Source: an uncultured Erythrobacter sp. (GTDB lineage Bacteria > Pseudomonadota > Alphaproteobacteria > Sphingomonadales > Sphingomonadaceae). From it: 64,000 bases of DNA. The position numbers and the translations under genes are program-made. Of the stretch, positions 9,558 to 19,990 are shown piece after piece; the stretch's first letter is position 1, and every line of letters begins with the position of its first letter. Location of the stretch: contig CANNBH010000001.1 in NCBI GenBank assembly GCA_947502815.1, positions 2,204,818-2,268,817 of the forward strand. Reading direction: 5' to 3'. The notes beneath the pieces were generated by a model, which saw only the letters and a list, made by a program, of their open reading frames with translations, did not search any database and was not told the origin of the DNA.

Positions 9558-9615
9558 TGCCCACTGTGTTAGCAGGATAGGACACCTTGATGCAAGTCAA
9601 CTGTCGCGCCGTGCA

Positions 9616-10605
9616 TCAGCCCGCTTTAACCGCGCCCTCTGGCAGATCTTCATTGAAGACCCGTTGGTAGTATTCGCTCACCAAGGTGCGCTCTGCCTCG
9701 TCGCATTTGTTGAGGAATGACAGGCGGAATGCAAAACCAACTGAGCCGAAGATCGCCGCGTTTTGCGCCCAAGTAATGACCGTGCGCGGGCTCATAACGG
9801 TGGAGATATCGCCGTTGATAAAGCCCTGTCGCGTTAAGTCCGCAACCTTCACCATGTCCGCGATCATCGCGTCATCGGTATATGGCGTCTTGGATTTTAC
9901 GATCTGCTGTTCGGTTTCAGCAGACAGATAATTGAGCGCGACGACGACATTCCAACGGTCCATCTGCGCCTGATTGATAGCCTGCGTTCCGTGATACAAT
10001 CCGCTCGTATCGCCCAGACCAACTGTGTTGGTGGTCGCAAACAAGCGGAAATACGGATTGGGCGTGATCACACGGTTTTGATCGAGCAGTGTGAGCCGGC
10101 CATCAAATTCCAAAATTCGCTGAATCACGAACATGACATCGGGACGGCCCGCATCATATTCGTCAAATGTCAGCGCAACAGGATGCTGCAGCGCCCATGG
10201 CAAGATGCCCTCTTTAAACTCGGTGACTTGCAAACCGTCTTTCAAAACAATCGCATCGCGCCCGATAAGGTCGATCCGGCTGATATGCGCATCGAGGTTC
10301 ACCCGGATGCTCGGCCAATTGAGGCGCGCAGCGACCTGTTCAATGTGGGTTGATTTACCAGTGCCATGATAGCCCTGAATCATCACCCGGCGATTGTGAG
10401 CGAAACCGGCCAGGATCGCCAACGTCGTTTCGGAGTCGAAAACATAGCTATCATCGCGCTCGGGCACATGTTCGCTCGGCTCGCTAAAGGCAGGGACATC
10501 CCAATCCACGTCAATGCCAAATGTGTCACGCACATTGATCGTCGTGTCCGGTTGCGATGGGATGGCGCTTTCGCCGGCGAAGTCTGCTGTAGATGAAGAG
10601 GTCAT
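9616..10605 (-). CDS. cobS: Cobaltochelatase subunit CobS-like (MoxR-type AAA+ ATPase)
   Basis: [35 protein letters not shown]...[36 protein letters not shown]. Confidence 0.92.
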   Translation of the reverse strand: MTSSSTADFAGESAIPSQPDTTINVRDTFGIDVDWDVPAFSEPSEHVPERDDSYVFDSETTLAILAGFAHNRRVMIQGYHGTGKSTHIEQVAARLNWPSIRVNLDAHISRIDLIGRDAIVLKDGLQVTEFKEGILPWALQHPVALTFDEYDAGRPDVMFVIQRILEFDGRLTLLDQNRVITPNPYFRLFATTNTVGLGDTSGLYHGTQAINQAQMDRWNVVVALNYLSAETEQQIVKSKTPYTDDAMIADMVKVADLTRQGFINGDISTVMSPRTVITWAQNAAIFGSVGFAFRLSFLNKCDEAERTLVSEYYQRVFNEDLPEGAVKAG

Positions 10606-10712
10606 TTCGCGTTCGGCGTTAATGCGCGAAACGCCGACGGGCAAGAGGCGCTTTCGCCCCTCCCCCTGACATTTTTGCGGACGTTAGGGCGCAGATCGGC
10701 GTTGGACGTCCA

Positions 10713-11242
10713 TCAACCCTGCGCCGGAACGCGAATTTCATTGAAATGGCCACGCTTTCTCCAGAGGTGCGCGCCTGATGGCCCAGCTTTCACAATCAGC
10801 GATTCTCCAGCCGGCCAGCGCAGCCAATCGTGTTGGCCATAAACATCACCCGAATGCTCAAGCTCGCCATCTAGGATGAGGATTTCAATTCCCCCTTCAT
10901 CGCCTAGCTCGTTCTCAGTGCCACCATCCCATTGCTCCAAAGCAACCTGTTCATAATCGCGGATCGCCAGATCGGTGCGCTGAACGCCGGGTCGGCCGGG
11001 GTCGGGAACCATCGGTGCAGCGGTCAAATCGACGTCCATTTGTTCCTGATCGTCAGGATCGAATTGCCACAATTTTACAAAGATGGTGCAGCCGGGATCG
11101 GATCGGGGGATGTGGCCCGCGCGACCTCTGCGCCAACCCGGTCCAGCATCCGCCGATCGACGCCCGCCATCGGCGATGGCTGCCATTCAAGATCGCCTGT
11201 GTGCACTTTTACAGGTGCGTCAAAATTTGCGTTGAGTTCCAT
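10713..11242 (-). pseudogene. ChrR-like cupin protein, disrupted by internal deletion and frameshift
   Basis: N-terminal frame [45 protein letters not shown] then stops; C-terminal frame resumes at [22 protein letters not shown]...; the central metal-binding cupin segment is absent. Confidence 0.75.
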
Positions 11243-11324
11243 ACATGCTGAATTGCGCACTTTGCGCGGGATGAGAAGGCCGAATTCTTTCAATATTCTC
11301 GATCACTGTGATATTCGGCGTTCC

Positions 11325-12164
11325 ATGCCCGATCCGATCGAAACTCTGCGCCTTAAGGTCGTTGACCAAGTGCGCGGCGTGTTCAACGACCGGGCGGGCG
11401 GTCAGGAACCGATCCCTCCGTCCGACGATGCTCTGTTTGCAAAGAACACCCCAATCCGCATGGTCCATGCCGATTTGGTCGGCATGATGACCGGCGGTGT
11501 TCGCGGCCTTATGCTGCAAATGCTGCATCCGGCGGCGCTGCAAGGCGTCCTAGATCACTCCAATTTTCGCGAAGATATGCACGGGCGGCTGCGGCGCACA
11601 GCGCGCTTTATTGCGGTGACAACGTTTGGCCACCGGGATGCAGCGATGGCGGAGATTGAACGAGTGAACCGCATCCATGGCCGCGTTGGCGGCACTCTGC
11701 CGGATGGGACGCCCTATCAGGCCAGCAATCCGCGCACGCTGGCATGGGTTCATGTGGTCGAGGCGCAGAGCTTTCTCGCGGGTTATATGCGCCATGTCCG
11801 CCCCGAAATGTCCGGCGCAGACCAAGACGAATATTACCGCCAATTTGCGGTCATAGCCCGCGCGCTGGGCGCCGACCCCGTCCCAGAAACCCGGCGCGAA
11901 GCAGAAGCAATCTTTCGAGAGCTACGTGCCGATCTGCGCCCCTCTCCCGCGGCACGCGAGGTTGCTCAGCTGGTTCTAAGCCAGCGGCCCAAAGGCACCC
12001 CGCCTGCGGTGCAGACTATGATCGGCGCGGATGCTGTTTCGATGCTGCCGGATTGGGCCCGTCAAATGCTCCGCTTGCGCCGTCCAACTCTTACAGCCCT
12101 GCCCGCCCGCGCCGCAACGTGGGGCATGGGGCGGACACTGCGGTGGGCGTTCAAACAGAATTGA
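11325..12164 (+). CDS. Oxygenase MpaB family / DUF2236 protein
   Basis: MLQMLHPAALQGVLDHSNFREDMHGRLRRTARFIAVTTFG...VNRIHGRVGG; true start MPDPIETLRLK. Confidence 0.88.
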   Translation: MPDPIETLRLKVVDQVRGVFNDRAGGQEPIPPSDDALFAKNTPIRMVHADLVGMMTGGVRGLMLQMLHPAALQGVLDHSNFREDMHGRLRRTARFIAVTTFGHRDAAMAEIERVNRIHGRVGGTLPDGTPYQASNPRTLAWVHVVEAQSFLAGYMRHVRPEMSGADQDEYYRQFAVIARALGADPVPETRREAEAIFRELRADLRPSPAAREVAQLVLSQRPKGTPPAVQTMIGADAVSMLPDWARQMLRLRRPTLTALPARAATWGMGRTLRWAFKQN

Positions 12165-12211
12165 CGACCGCGCCGCAATTGGTCAGTTTCGCAGAACAAG
12201 GGAGAGGCCAA

Positions 12212-12571
12212 ATGTATGTAGCTGTTGCAGCGCTATCCGTGCCGGAAGCCAACAAGGATGCCTATATCGAAGCCGCCGAGTTCATGGCCAATTGGTCCAT
12301 GGATCACGGCGCGATAGAAGTGATGGAGGCATGGGAGCTGGACGTTCCCACAGGCAAAAACACCGACTACCGCAAAGCCGTGAATGCGCCAGAGGGCGAA
12401 AAGATCGTGACCGGTTGGGTCATCTGGCCCGATAAAGCGACATTCGACAAAGCCAATGCAGCCATGATGGCAGGCGAAGGGTTTGAGGGGCATCCCGGCG
12501 GCGACATGCCGTTTGACGGATCACGGCTGATTTTTGGCGGGTTTGAACCATTGCTAACCAAAGGACGTTAA
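12212..12571 (+). CDS. DUF1428 family protein
   Basis: MYVAVAALSVPEANKDAYIEAAEFMANWSMDHGAIEVMEAWELDVPTGK...DMPFDGSRLIFGGFEPLL. Confidence 0.88.
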   Translation: MYVAVAALSVPEANKDAYIEAAEFMANWSMDHGAIEVMEAWELDVPTGKNTDYRKAVNAPEGEKIVTGWVIWPDKATFDKANAAMMAGEGFEGHPGGDMPFDGSRLIFGGFEPLLTKGR

Positions 12572-12575
12572 ACCC

Positions 12576-13205
12576 ATGGCCGAATTTACATTCTACACCG
12601 TCGCGATGAGCCGAGGGCAGATTGCGCGCTGGGCCTTGCACGAGGCGGGCGCAGACTATGATCAGGTGGTGTTCGATTGGACCACGCGGCCAGACTCATT
12701 CCAATCGATCAACCCGATGAACAAAGTGCCCGCCTTGGTGCACCGCCACGGCGATCACGATCACGTCATCACAGAAGCAGCTGCGATCAACCACTATCTT
12801 GCCGAAACACACCCGCAATCGGGTCTGCTGCCAGATGCACATGAACGCGCGGCCTATTTCCGCTGGATGTTTTTTGCCGCCGGACCGATCGAGCAAGCCG
12901 TAATCGCCGCCGCCATGGGTTGGGAAGTACCCGAAGAGCGCAGCGCAATGGCCGGGTTCGGCAGCCTTGATCTCGCATTATCGGCAATGGAGGATTGGCT
13001 TTCCAACAACGATTTCGCTGCCGGAAACCGCTTCACTATGGCCGATACCTATGTCGGCAGCCAATTTGTGTGGGGCCTGCGCTTTGGTTCAATCCCTGAG
13101 ACACCTGCGTTCAAGACTTATGTCGAACGTTGCACCAACAGGCCCGCCTATGCAGAGGCCAATGCGATTGACGCCGCGCTAATCGAAGCGGCGGCGGCGG
13201 GCTAG
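12576..13205 (+). CDS. Glutathione S-transferase family protein
   Basis: FTFYTVAMSRGQIARWALHEAGADYDQV...NPMNKVPALVH...ITEAAAINHYLAE. Confidence 0.9.
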   Translation: MAEFTFYTVAMSRGQIARWALHEAGADYDQVVFDWTTRPDSFQSINPMNKVPALVHRHGDHDHVITEAAAINHYLAETHPQSGLLPDAHERAAYFRWMFFAAGPIEQAVIAAAMGWEVPEERSAMAGFGSLDLALSAMEDWLSNNDFAAGNRFTMADTYVGSQFVWGLRFGSIPETPAFKTYVERCTNRPAYAEANAIDAALIEAAAAG

Positions 13206-13807
13206 GCGATTCCCGCATTTTTTCGCAGCAATTGATAGGCTTCGACGACTTTGTTCAATCGCGCCTCGTGTGATCGGTCCCCGCCATTGCGGTCAGGGTG
13301 ATACCGGCGGACAAGCTCAGAATACCGGCGGCGCAAACGCCGCCGGTCAGTTTCGGTGCCCAGACCCATAATATCCAACGCCTGCGCTTCCTCTTTGGAA
13401 AAACGCCCATGCCCATTGATGCCTTGGGCCATTTTCGCTTCGCGTTCGGCGCGACTGCGAATTCCCCCTGCGCGGGCAGAGATCGCATCAAGCGGATCGT
13501 GAAAGTCGGCCCAGCGCGGCATGCCGTCCACTTCGGCGCGCGGGCTGAACGCGGCGCTTTCTGTGCGCCAGCCGCTCGCCGGGGATTGAGCGGCGATAAT
13601 TTCTTCGGCGTTCATCCCTTCAAACCAGTCATACCCGGCGTTGAATTGGCGCACATGTTCCAGGCAGAACCAGCGCCATTGCCCCGGCCCATCAAATCCA
13701 TTGGGCCTGTGACCGGGCGCACGAAACTCACCCGCCTCGCGGCAACCGGGGGCTTCACAGCCTCGGCTTTCGGTCTCAAACCGTCCATGAAATCGGGATT
13801 GGGCCAT
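13202..13807 (-). CDS. J-domain (DnaJ-like) protein
   Basis: LDIMGLGTETDRRRLRRRYSELVRRYHPDRNGGDRSHEARLNKVVEAYQLL with HPD motif. Confidence 0.93.
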   Translation of the reverse strand: MAQSRFHGRFETESRGCEAPGCREAGEFRAPGHRPNGFDGPGQWRWFCLEHVRQFNAGYDWFEGMNAEEIIAAQSPASGWRTESAAFSPRAEVDGMPRWADFHDPLDAISARAGGIRSRAEREAKMAQGINGHGRFSKEEAQALDIMGLGTETDRRRLRRRYSELVRRYHPDRNGGDRSHEARLNKVVEAYQLLRKNAGIA

Positions 13808-13878
13808 TAGCCCTTGAGAATGGCGTGTGAGTCGCCAAATTCCAAGATGTTAGAACTTAGAAATAGGGAAACTTTTAG

Positions 13879-14151
13879 ATGAGCGGCACAGTAGCAGAAG
13901 AAATGCGGGGCCTGCTTGTCGAGGCATTTGCGCCAACATCCCTCGAAATTATCAATGATAGCGCGCAGCATTCAGGCCATTCCGGCGATGATGGGTCGGG
14001 AGAATCGCATTTCACGATTGTGATCGAAGCACCCGCCTTTGGCGAAATGAACCGACTGGCGCGCCAGCGCGCGGTGATCGCAGCATTGGGCGATATTGTC
14101 GGTCAGCGAGTGCATGCCGTGGCGATCAAAGCGAGCGCTCCCGCTGCATGA
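13879..14151 (+). CDS. BolA family protein
   Basis: LEIINDSAQHSGHSGDDGSGESHFTIVIEAPAFGEMNRLARQRAVIAALGDI. Confidence 0.93.
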   Translation: MSGTVAEEMRGLLVEAFAPTSLEIINDSAQHSGHSGDDGSGESHFTIVIEAPAFGEMNRLARQRAVIAALGDIVGQRVHAVAIKASAPAA

Positions 14152-14600
14152 ACGAATTCGGCAATTCCAAACGCATTCGCCGGTCTGCTCGGATCATTGT
14201 TGTTGCGCCAGATGACCGGGTATTGATGTTCCGCTTTGATGTCGCAGGTCGCCCGCCTTTTTGGGTGACCGCTGGCGGTGAATGTGAGCCGGATGAGACA
14301 TTCGAAGACGCCGCGCGACGCGAGCTGGCAGAAGAAACCGGCATTGCCGCCAATCCGGGTCCGCAGATTGCCCGCACCACGCCCGAGTTCATCACGGTCG
14401 AAGGGGAGCCAGTGCAGGCCGATGAACGCTATTTCATCATAAACGTGCCCGAAGCGCGAATCGACACATCGGGCCACACCGAACTGGAACAAAAGGTCAT
14501 GACACAGCATCGCTGGTTCACGCTCACCGAGCTTTCGAATTGGCACGAGGCGGTGTTTCCCGAAAATCTGGTAGAGCTGATTGCGGCTCAGACCAGCTGA
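14148..14600 (+). CDS. NUDIX hydrolase
   Basis: Nudix box GGECEPDETFEDAARRELAEETGI. Confidence 0.92.
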   Translation: MNEFGNSKRIRRSARIIVVAPDDRVLMFRFDVAGRPPFWVTAGGECEPDETFEDAARRELAEETGIAANPGPQIARTTPEFITVEGEPVQADERYFIINVPEARIDTSGHTELEQKVMTQHRWFTLTELSNWHEAVFPENLVELIAAQTS

Positions 14601-14631
14601 GTCTATCCCGGCATACAAACGGGAGAGAGAC

Positions 14632-15444
14632 ATGGACTACACTGGCAAAATCGCTTGGATTACAGGCGCATCATCAGGGATTGGTGCGGCGCTCGCCCGG
14701 GACCTTTCATCGCGCGGTGCGCATTTGGTACTTTCGGGACGCGATGAAGAGCGGCTTGCCAAAGTGGCAGCAGATTGCGGTGAAACAATAATCCTCCCAT
14801 TTGATGTGCGCGACGACGACGCTCTTGCCGATGCCATCCAAAAGGCAATTGCTTGGAAAGGCGGAGTGGACATTGCCTTTGCCAATGCCGGCGTCTCGCA
14901 GCGCAGCCGTGCGCTAAAAACTGATATGCAGGTTTATCGCGACATAATCGATATCGACCTCACATCGCAGATCGCGTTTTCGCAAGGGCTCATCGGCCAT
15001 ATGGCAGATCGGGGCAGCGGCAACATCGCTTTCATCTCCTCTATCGCGGGAAAAGTCGGCGTGCCCATGCGCACAGCCTACAGCGCGGTGAAATTCGGCC
15101 TCGCCGGATATGGCGACGCCTTGCGCGGGGAGCTGTCGCAAACAGGTGTTCAAGTGCATGTGATCTATCCCGGCTCAGTCGCCACCGATGTCGCGCGGAA
15201 CGCTCTGGTCGCGGACGGCGCCAAACGCGGGATCAGCGACAAGGTCATCGATGAAGGCATTCCCGCGGTCGAAGCTGCAAAAATGATGCTGGACGGCATG
15301 GCGGCAGGAGAGCGCGAAATCATCGTCGCGCAAGGCGGAGAGGCCGCGATGGGCGAAATGCGCCGCACACCGGAGGCGCTGCTTGATCAAGTCGCAGCCA
15401 TGGTCGCCAGCGGTTATATGGAACGTATGGAAGAAGGCGAATAA
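14632..15444 (+). CDS. Short-chain dehydrogenase/reductase
   Basis: ITGASSGIGAALARDL, NAGVSQ, YSAVKFGL motifs. Confidence 0.93.
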   Translation: MDYTGKIAWITGASSGIGAALARDLSSRGAHLVLSGRDEERLAKVAADCGETIILPFDVRDDDALADAIQKAIAWKGGVDIAFANAGVSQRSRALKTDMQVYRDIIDIDLTSQIAFSQGLIGHMADRGSGNIAFISSIAGKVGVPMRTAYSAVKFGLAGYGDALRGELSQTGVQVHVIYPGSVATDVARNALVADGAKRGISDKVIDEGIPAVEAAKMMLDGMAAGEREIIVAQGGEAAMGEMRRTPEALLDQVAAMVASGYMERMEEGE

Positions 15445-15449
15445 TTGCG

Positions 15450-16337
15450 GTGGAACAAAAACGCATAAAGCTCGCCAATGGCATTCACCTAGACGTTGTG
15501 GACGAAGGGCCAGCCGATGCGCCTGCTCTAATCTTCCTTCACGGCTTTCCGGAAAATCACCGCACATGGCGGCATCAGATTTCTCATTTCTCCGATAGAT
15601 TTCGCTGTGTCGCGCCCGATCAACGCGGCTATCGCGGTTCCTCAAAGCCGCAAGACGTGGAATCCTATACACCCGACAAGCTGATCGGTGATGTCTTTCT
15701 GCTGGCTGATGCACTGGGCATCGATAAATTCACCATCGTCGGACACGATTGGGGCGGCGCGATTGCGTGGGGCGTGGCCCTGGGCGGGCAACATGCGCGG
15801 GTGGAGCGCGCCGTGATCGCCAATGCGCCGCACCCGGCAATCTTTCAAAAGCTCCTTTACACCCACCCCGGTCAGCGCGCGTCGAGCCAATACATCAACG
15901 CCTTTCGTGACCCAGAAAATGATCCGCTCATCCGCGAACACGGCATCACGGGTATTTTAAAACAAGAGGTCAATTGGGACCGCCCCGACACAATGCCTGC
16001 CGAAGAACGCGCGCAATTGCTTAAGGATTGGCAAGACCGCGACGCCTGTTTCGGGATGATCAATTATTATCGCGGCAGTACAATGATAGTGCCTGACATG
16101 GACGAACCTTTTGCGCTCCCGGCAAATTACAGTCCGCCAAACTTGCCCAATCTGACGATCCCCACCTTGGTGATTTGGGCGCTGGATGATCTGGCTCTGC
16201 CTCCTGAAAATATCGAAGGGTTGGACGCGATCATTGATCCTCTAACCATTGTTAAAGTGCCCGATTGCGGCCATTTTGTCCCTTGGGAAGCAGCCGGTGC
16301 GGTCAATGCGGCGATGGACAATTTCTTAAAGGGCTAA
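15450..16337 (+). CDS. Alpha/beta hydrolase (epoxide-hydrolase-like)
   Basis: LIFLHGFPENHRTWRHQI, APDQRGYRGSSKP, VGHDWGGAIAW motifs. Confidence 0.93.
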   Translation: MEQKRIKLANGIHLDVVDEGPADAPALIFLHGFPENHRTWRHQISHFSDRFRCVAPDQRGYRGSSKPQDVESYTPDKLIGDVFLLADALGIDKFTIVGHDWGGAIAWGVALGGQHARVERAVIANAPHPAIFQKLLYTHPGQRASSQYINAFRDPENDPLIREHGITGILKQEVNWDRPDTMPAEERAQLLKDWQDRDACFGMINYYRGSTMIVPDMDEPFALPANYSPPNLPNLTIPTLVIWALDDLALPPENIEGLDAIIDPLTIVKVPDCGHFVPWEAAGAVNAAMDNFLKG

Positions 16338-16358
16338 GGTTCTTAAAGGCCTAGGGCT

Positions 16359-17441
16359 TCAGGCCCCTGTCCATTCAATCCAGGCACCGTGCGGGTGAGC
16401 ATGGCTTAGCAATATCGATTGCCCATCGCCCGCTTCGCCGGTCCAACGCCGCACACGCAATTCATGCCGGAACGTCGCCGGATCTGTTTCAAGCGAGACC
16501 CAAGCCAACGGACGTTCTGGCGTTGCGCCCGCTCCCGCCTTTTCAAAGGCATCGGTGATCGCGTCTTGGGCCGACGCGGGCATATATTGCCACATTATCG
16601 AATGAAACATCGCCCGAGTTGTCCCTGCATCCTGAGGCAGCCTCAGCAAATCGGCTACGAATTGCTCGGCGTCTTGCTTGACGAGTTTGGGCGGATTTTC
16701 ACTCGCCAGATGTATTGCCGCGTCGATACGGGCCATGCGAGCAGGCGCGTCCGGCCAGACATAGCTCTTCAGGCGCAGCGCACTCGCGCGATCGGACAGG
16801 TCAATCGGAGCGACATCGCATCCGCACACGCTTGCAATTGTGAAGTCAGATGGCGGCGCGGGCGGCGAACCGCCTTCCCCCAACCAGTCCGGTTCGATCT
16901 GCATCGGCGAATCGACCGGTCCGACCAGCGTTGAGCCCAGCCGATAATGATACAGGTCAAGCATCGTGTTGACCCCTGCGCTCGCGCCCAGTTCAAACAG
17001 TTCAAATCTCGGCGCCACATGCTGCGCCAACCACAACAGCCCGGCCATTATGCTGGCCGACCGGCCCGCCTCATTGGTCTGAGGCGGACCATCAAGCCAC
17101 GGGAGCAGCTGTGCATCGAACCGTTCGACCAAATCGCACACCATCTGGTCGATCTGCGACTGATCGCTGATCTCGCCGCTGTACACCCGTGCCAGTCTGT
17201 CATCCTGACCAGACAGCAAAAGGTGGTGCAAGCCGCCAGTCATTCTTAACGGCATTGCATCTTTCAGCGTCAGCCCCTGCCAGTTGGCGATGCGCCTGCC
17301 AGTTGCGGTGCCCCCGTCGCGGACCTTTGCCAAAGCCCGCACCACACGAGCGGTGCACGGCGCCCCATTTTGTTCGGCATGCGTGGCTTGCCAATCCAAG
17401 GCGGCTTGGAATTCTTCGATTGCCATGATGTCATCTGCCAT
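16359..17441 (-). CDS. DUF2332 family protein
   Basis: [24 protein letters not shown]...[27 protein letters not shown]. Confidence 0.85.
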   Translation of the reverse strand: MADDIMAIEEFQAALDWQATHAEQNGAPCTARVVRALAKVRDGGTATGRRIANWQGLTLKDAMPLRMTGGLHHLLLSGQDDRLARVYSGEISDQSQIDQMVCDLVERFDAQLLPWLDGPPQTNEAGRSASIMAGLLWLAQHVAPRFELFELGASAGVNTMLDLYHYRLGSTLVGPVDSPMQIEPDWLGEGGSPPAPPSDFTIASVCGCDVAPIDLSDRASALRLKSYVWPDAPARMARIDAAIHLASENPPKLVKQDAEQFVADLLRLPQDAGTTRAMFHSIMWQYMPASAQDAITDAFEKAGAGATPERPLAWVSLETDPATFRHELRVRRWTGEAGDGQSILLSHAHPHGAWIEWTGA

Positions 17442-17529
17442 TTTTCACGCCTTTCTGTGCGCATGGCGCAATTCTGATACGCTCAAGTCATTGCCCTTTG
17501 ATCGCCCAATCCCTAAGTCCCGGCGCGCG

Positions 17530-18216
17530 ATGACTAGCGAAACTTCACCAGAACAAGCCGGCGCATTCGGCCATCAATTGACCTTTGCCGTGCCCAAAGG
17601 TCGCATTCTTGATGAGGCGCTGCCCGTGATGGCGCGCGCTGGCGTGGTGCCAGAGGACGGCTTTCACAACAAGGCCAACCGCTCCCTATCATTCGGCACA
17701 ACCCGCGGCGATATGCGCCTAATCCGGGTGCGGGCCTTTGATGTGGCGACATTTGTCGCGCATGGAGCAGCGCAAATCGGGATTGTTGGATCGGACGTGG
17801 TCGAAGAATTTGATTACGCCGATCTGTATGCACCGGTTGATCTGGATATCGGCCATTGCCGCCTATCAGTCGCGTGTTTGGCCAGCGATCCAGAAGAAAC
17901 CTGCAGCGCCAGCCACCTGCGGGTAGCGACGAAATATCCGAACCTAACAGCTCGCCATTTTGAACGCCAAGGCATTCAGGCCGAATGCGTCAAATTGAAC
18001 GGAGCGATGGAACTGGCACCTTCATTGGGTCTGGCGCGGCAAATTGTCGATTTGGTATCGACTGGAACCACGCTTAAACAAAATGGTCTGGTCGAAAAAC
18101 AACGTATCATCGACATCTCTGCGCGCCTGATCGTGAACCGAGCGGCGCTGAAAACGGATCCGCGCGTTGCCGAGCTGGTATCCGCTTTTCGCGACAATAT
18201 GGCCGCGTCATCATGA
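17530..18216 (+). CDS. hisG: ATP phosphoribosyltransferase (short form)
   Basis: [23 protein letters not shown]...[12 protein letters not shown]...[19 protein letters not shown] start trimmed from 17284. Confidence 0.96.
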   Translation: MTSETSPEQAGAFGHQLTFAVPKGRILDEALPVMARAGVVPEDGFHNKANRSLSFGTTRGDMRLIRVRAFDVATFVAHGAAQIGIVGSDVVEEFDYADLYAPVDLDIGHCRLSVACLASDPEETCSASHLRVATKYPNLTARHFERQGIQAECVKLNGAMELAPSLGLARQIVDLVSTGTTLKQNGLVEKQRIIDISARLIVNRAALKTDPRVAELVSAFRDNMAASS

Positions 18217-19505
18217 AAATGCTGTCTACTCTCGATCCCGATTTTGAGCAGCAATTCACCCGCATTGTAAACGCTCGCCGCGAGGCTGACGGGGATGTGG
18301 CAGGCCAAGTGCAGGATATCTTGCGAGACGTCCGTACCGGCGGCGATGGCTCATTGGTCAAATACACTCAGCGGTTCGATGGCTATTCGTTGATTGACGA
18401 TGCGGATTGGAAAATAACGCCAGAACGCTGCGCAGAAGCATACGAGGAAATCAGCGCCGAATTGCGCGATGCGCTGAACCTCGCTGCGGCTCGCATACGC
18501 GCCTATCATGAGGAACAATTGCCGCAAAACCGAGATTTCACCGACGATGCAGGTGTGCGGTTGGGCGCGATTTGGCGGCCGGTTGATGCCGCCGGACTGT
18601 ATGTGCCGGGCGGCCGGGCGGCTTACCCCTCTTCTTTGTTGATGAACGCCATTCCAGCGCGCGTTGCAGGAGTGGAACGGGTTGTGGTGGTCACCCCAAC
18701 ACCCAAAGGCAATTCCAATCCTCTGGTCCTAGCAGCCGCGCATGTTGCAGGGATTGATGAGATTTGGCGTGTCGGCGGGGCTCAGGCTGTGGGCGCATTG
18801 GCATATGGCACAGACCGTATTGCGCCAGTCGATGTCATCACTGGCCCCGGCAACGCCTATGTCGCGGAGGCCAAGCGTCAATTGTTCGGTGTGGTCGGCA
18901 TCGACATGGTCGCCGGACCCAGCGAAATTCTGGTGGTTGCCGATGGCAAGAACGATCCCGATTGGATCGCCGCAGACTTGCTCAGTCAGGCTGAACATGA
19001 TCCAACATCGCAGTCGATCCTGATTACCGATGATGCAGGCTTTGCAGCGCTCGTCGAAGACAGCGTCACCTTACAGCTCAGCCAGCTTTCGACCGGCAAA
19101 ACCGCCAAGGCAAGTTGGGACGATCATGGCGCAATCATCGTCGTCAATGACATTGACGAAGAGGCGCCTGCGCTTATCAACCGGCTCGCCGCCGAGCACG
19201 TAGAGCTGGCGATTGATGATCCAGAGGCAATGCTCACCAAAATCCGGCATGCCGGCAGCGTGTTCCTTGGCCGGATGACGCCTGAGGCCGTAGGCGATTA
19301 TGTCGCTGGACCCAACCATGTCCTGCCCACAGGCCGGCGCGCGCGTTTTTCCAGCGGGCTTTCGGTGCTCGATTTTATGAAGCGGACCAGTTTCATCGCT
19401 CTAGATGATGACGCTTTCAACGCCATAGGCCCGGCGGCGGCAACCCTTGCCCATGCCGAAGGGCTGCCTGCTCACGCCAAATCCGTGGAACTCCGCATCA
19501 AATGA
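18213..19505 (+). CDS. hisD: Histidinol dehydrogenase
   Basis: [27 protein letters not shown]...[26 protein letters not shown]...[10 protein letters not shown]. Confidence 0.97.
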   Translation: MKMLSTLDPDFEQQFTRIVNARREADGDVAGQVQDILRDVRTGGDGSLVKYTQRFDGYSLIDDADWKITPERCAEAYEEISAELRDALNLAAARIRAYHEEQLPQNRDFTDDAGVRLGAIWRPVDAAGLYVPGGRAAYPSSLLMNAIPARVAGVERVVVVTPTPKGNSNPLVLAAAHVAGIDEIWRVGGAQAVGALAYGTDRIAPVDVITGPGNAYVAEAKRQLFGVVGIDMVAGPSEILVVADGKNDPDWIAADLLSQAEHDPTSQSILITDDAGFAALVEDSVTLQLSQLSTGKTAKASWDDHGAIIVVNDIDEEAPALINRLAAEHVELAIDDPEAMLTKIRHAGSVFLGRMTPEAVGDYVAGPNHVLPTGRRARFSSGLSVLDFMKRTSFIALDDDAFNAIGPAAATLAHAEGLPAHAKSVELRIK

Positions 19506-19969
19506 ACACTTCTGCACGATCCACCGCCCGCTCTGCGGCCCGCCTTGCAGCGGTTCAGGCGCTTTATCAGCTCCATATGGAGGGCACCGCGCTCAACAAA
19601 TTGCTCGATGAATTTCATCAGCACCGTTTGGGCCGCGAGGTCGATGATGAAGACCACGAAGGCGAAGTTTTTGCCGACGCAGAGGTCGAATTTTTCGATG
19701 ACATCGTGCGCGGTGTTGATGCACGGCGGGCAGAGATTGACGAGGTTTTGACAGCGAAGCTGTCTGACGGATGGACGCTTGCACGGCTGGACAAGACCAT
19801 GCTGCAAATCTTGCGCGCAGGCACATATGAACTGATGGCGCGCGCCGATGTGCCCTTGGCCAGCGCAATCAACGAATATGTCGATGTCGCCAAAGCGTTC
19901 TTTGATGATCGCGAGGCCAAATTTGTAAACGGCATTTTGGACGCCGCGTCCAAGGGCCTGCGCGATTGA
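19502..19969 (+). CDS. nusB: Transcription antitermination factor NusB
   Basis: RSAARLAAVQALYQL...LRAGTYELMARADVPLASAINEYVDVAKAFFDDREAKFVNGILD. Confidence 0.95.
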   Translation: MNTSARSTARSAARLAAVQALYQLHMEGTALNKLLDEFHQHRLGREVDDEDHEGEVFADAEVEFFDDIVRGVDARRAEIDEVLTAKLSDGWTLARLDKTMLQILRAGTYELMARADVPLASAINEYVDVAKAFFDDREAKFVNGILDAASKGLRD

Positions 19970-19990
19970 CCAGAAACGCCGCCCCTAACG

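Noticed and set aside
10932-11324. N-terminal extension of the 410-aa ORF ahead of MPDPIETLRLK
   Set aside because: The region is antisense to the cupin pseudogene and the extension does not resemble MpaB/DUF2236 proteins; the start was moved to 11325.
11744-12211. Upstream part of the 275-aa ORF before DUF1428
   Set aside because: Out-of-frame overlap with the MpaB-like gene; only the MYVAVAALS... part from 12212 is a credible protein.
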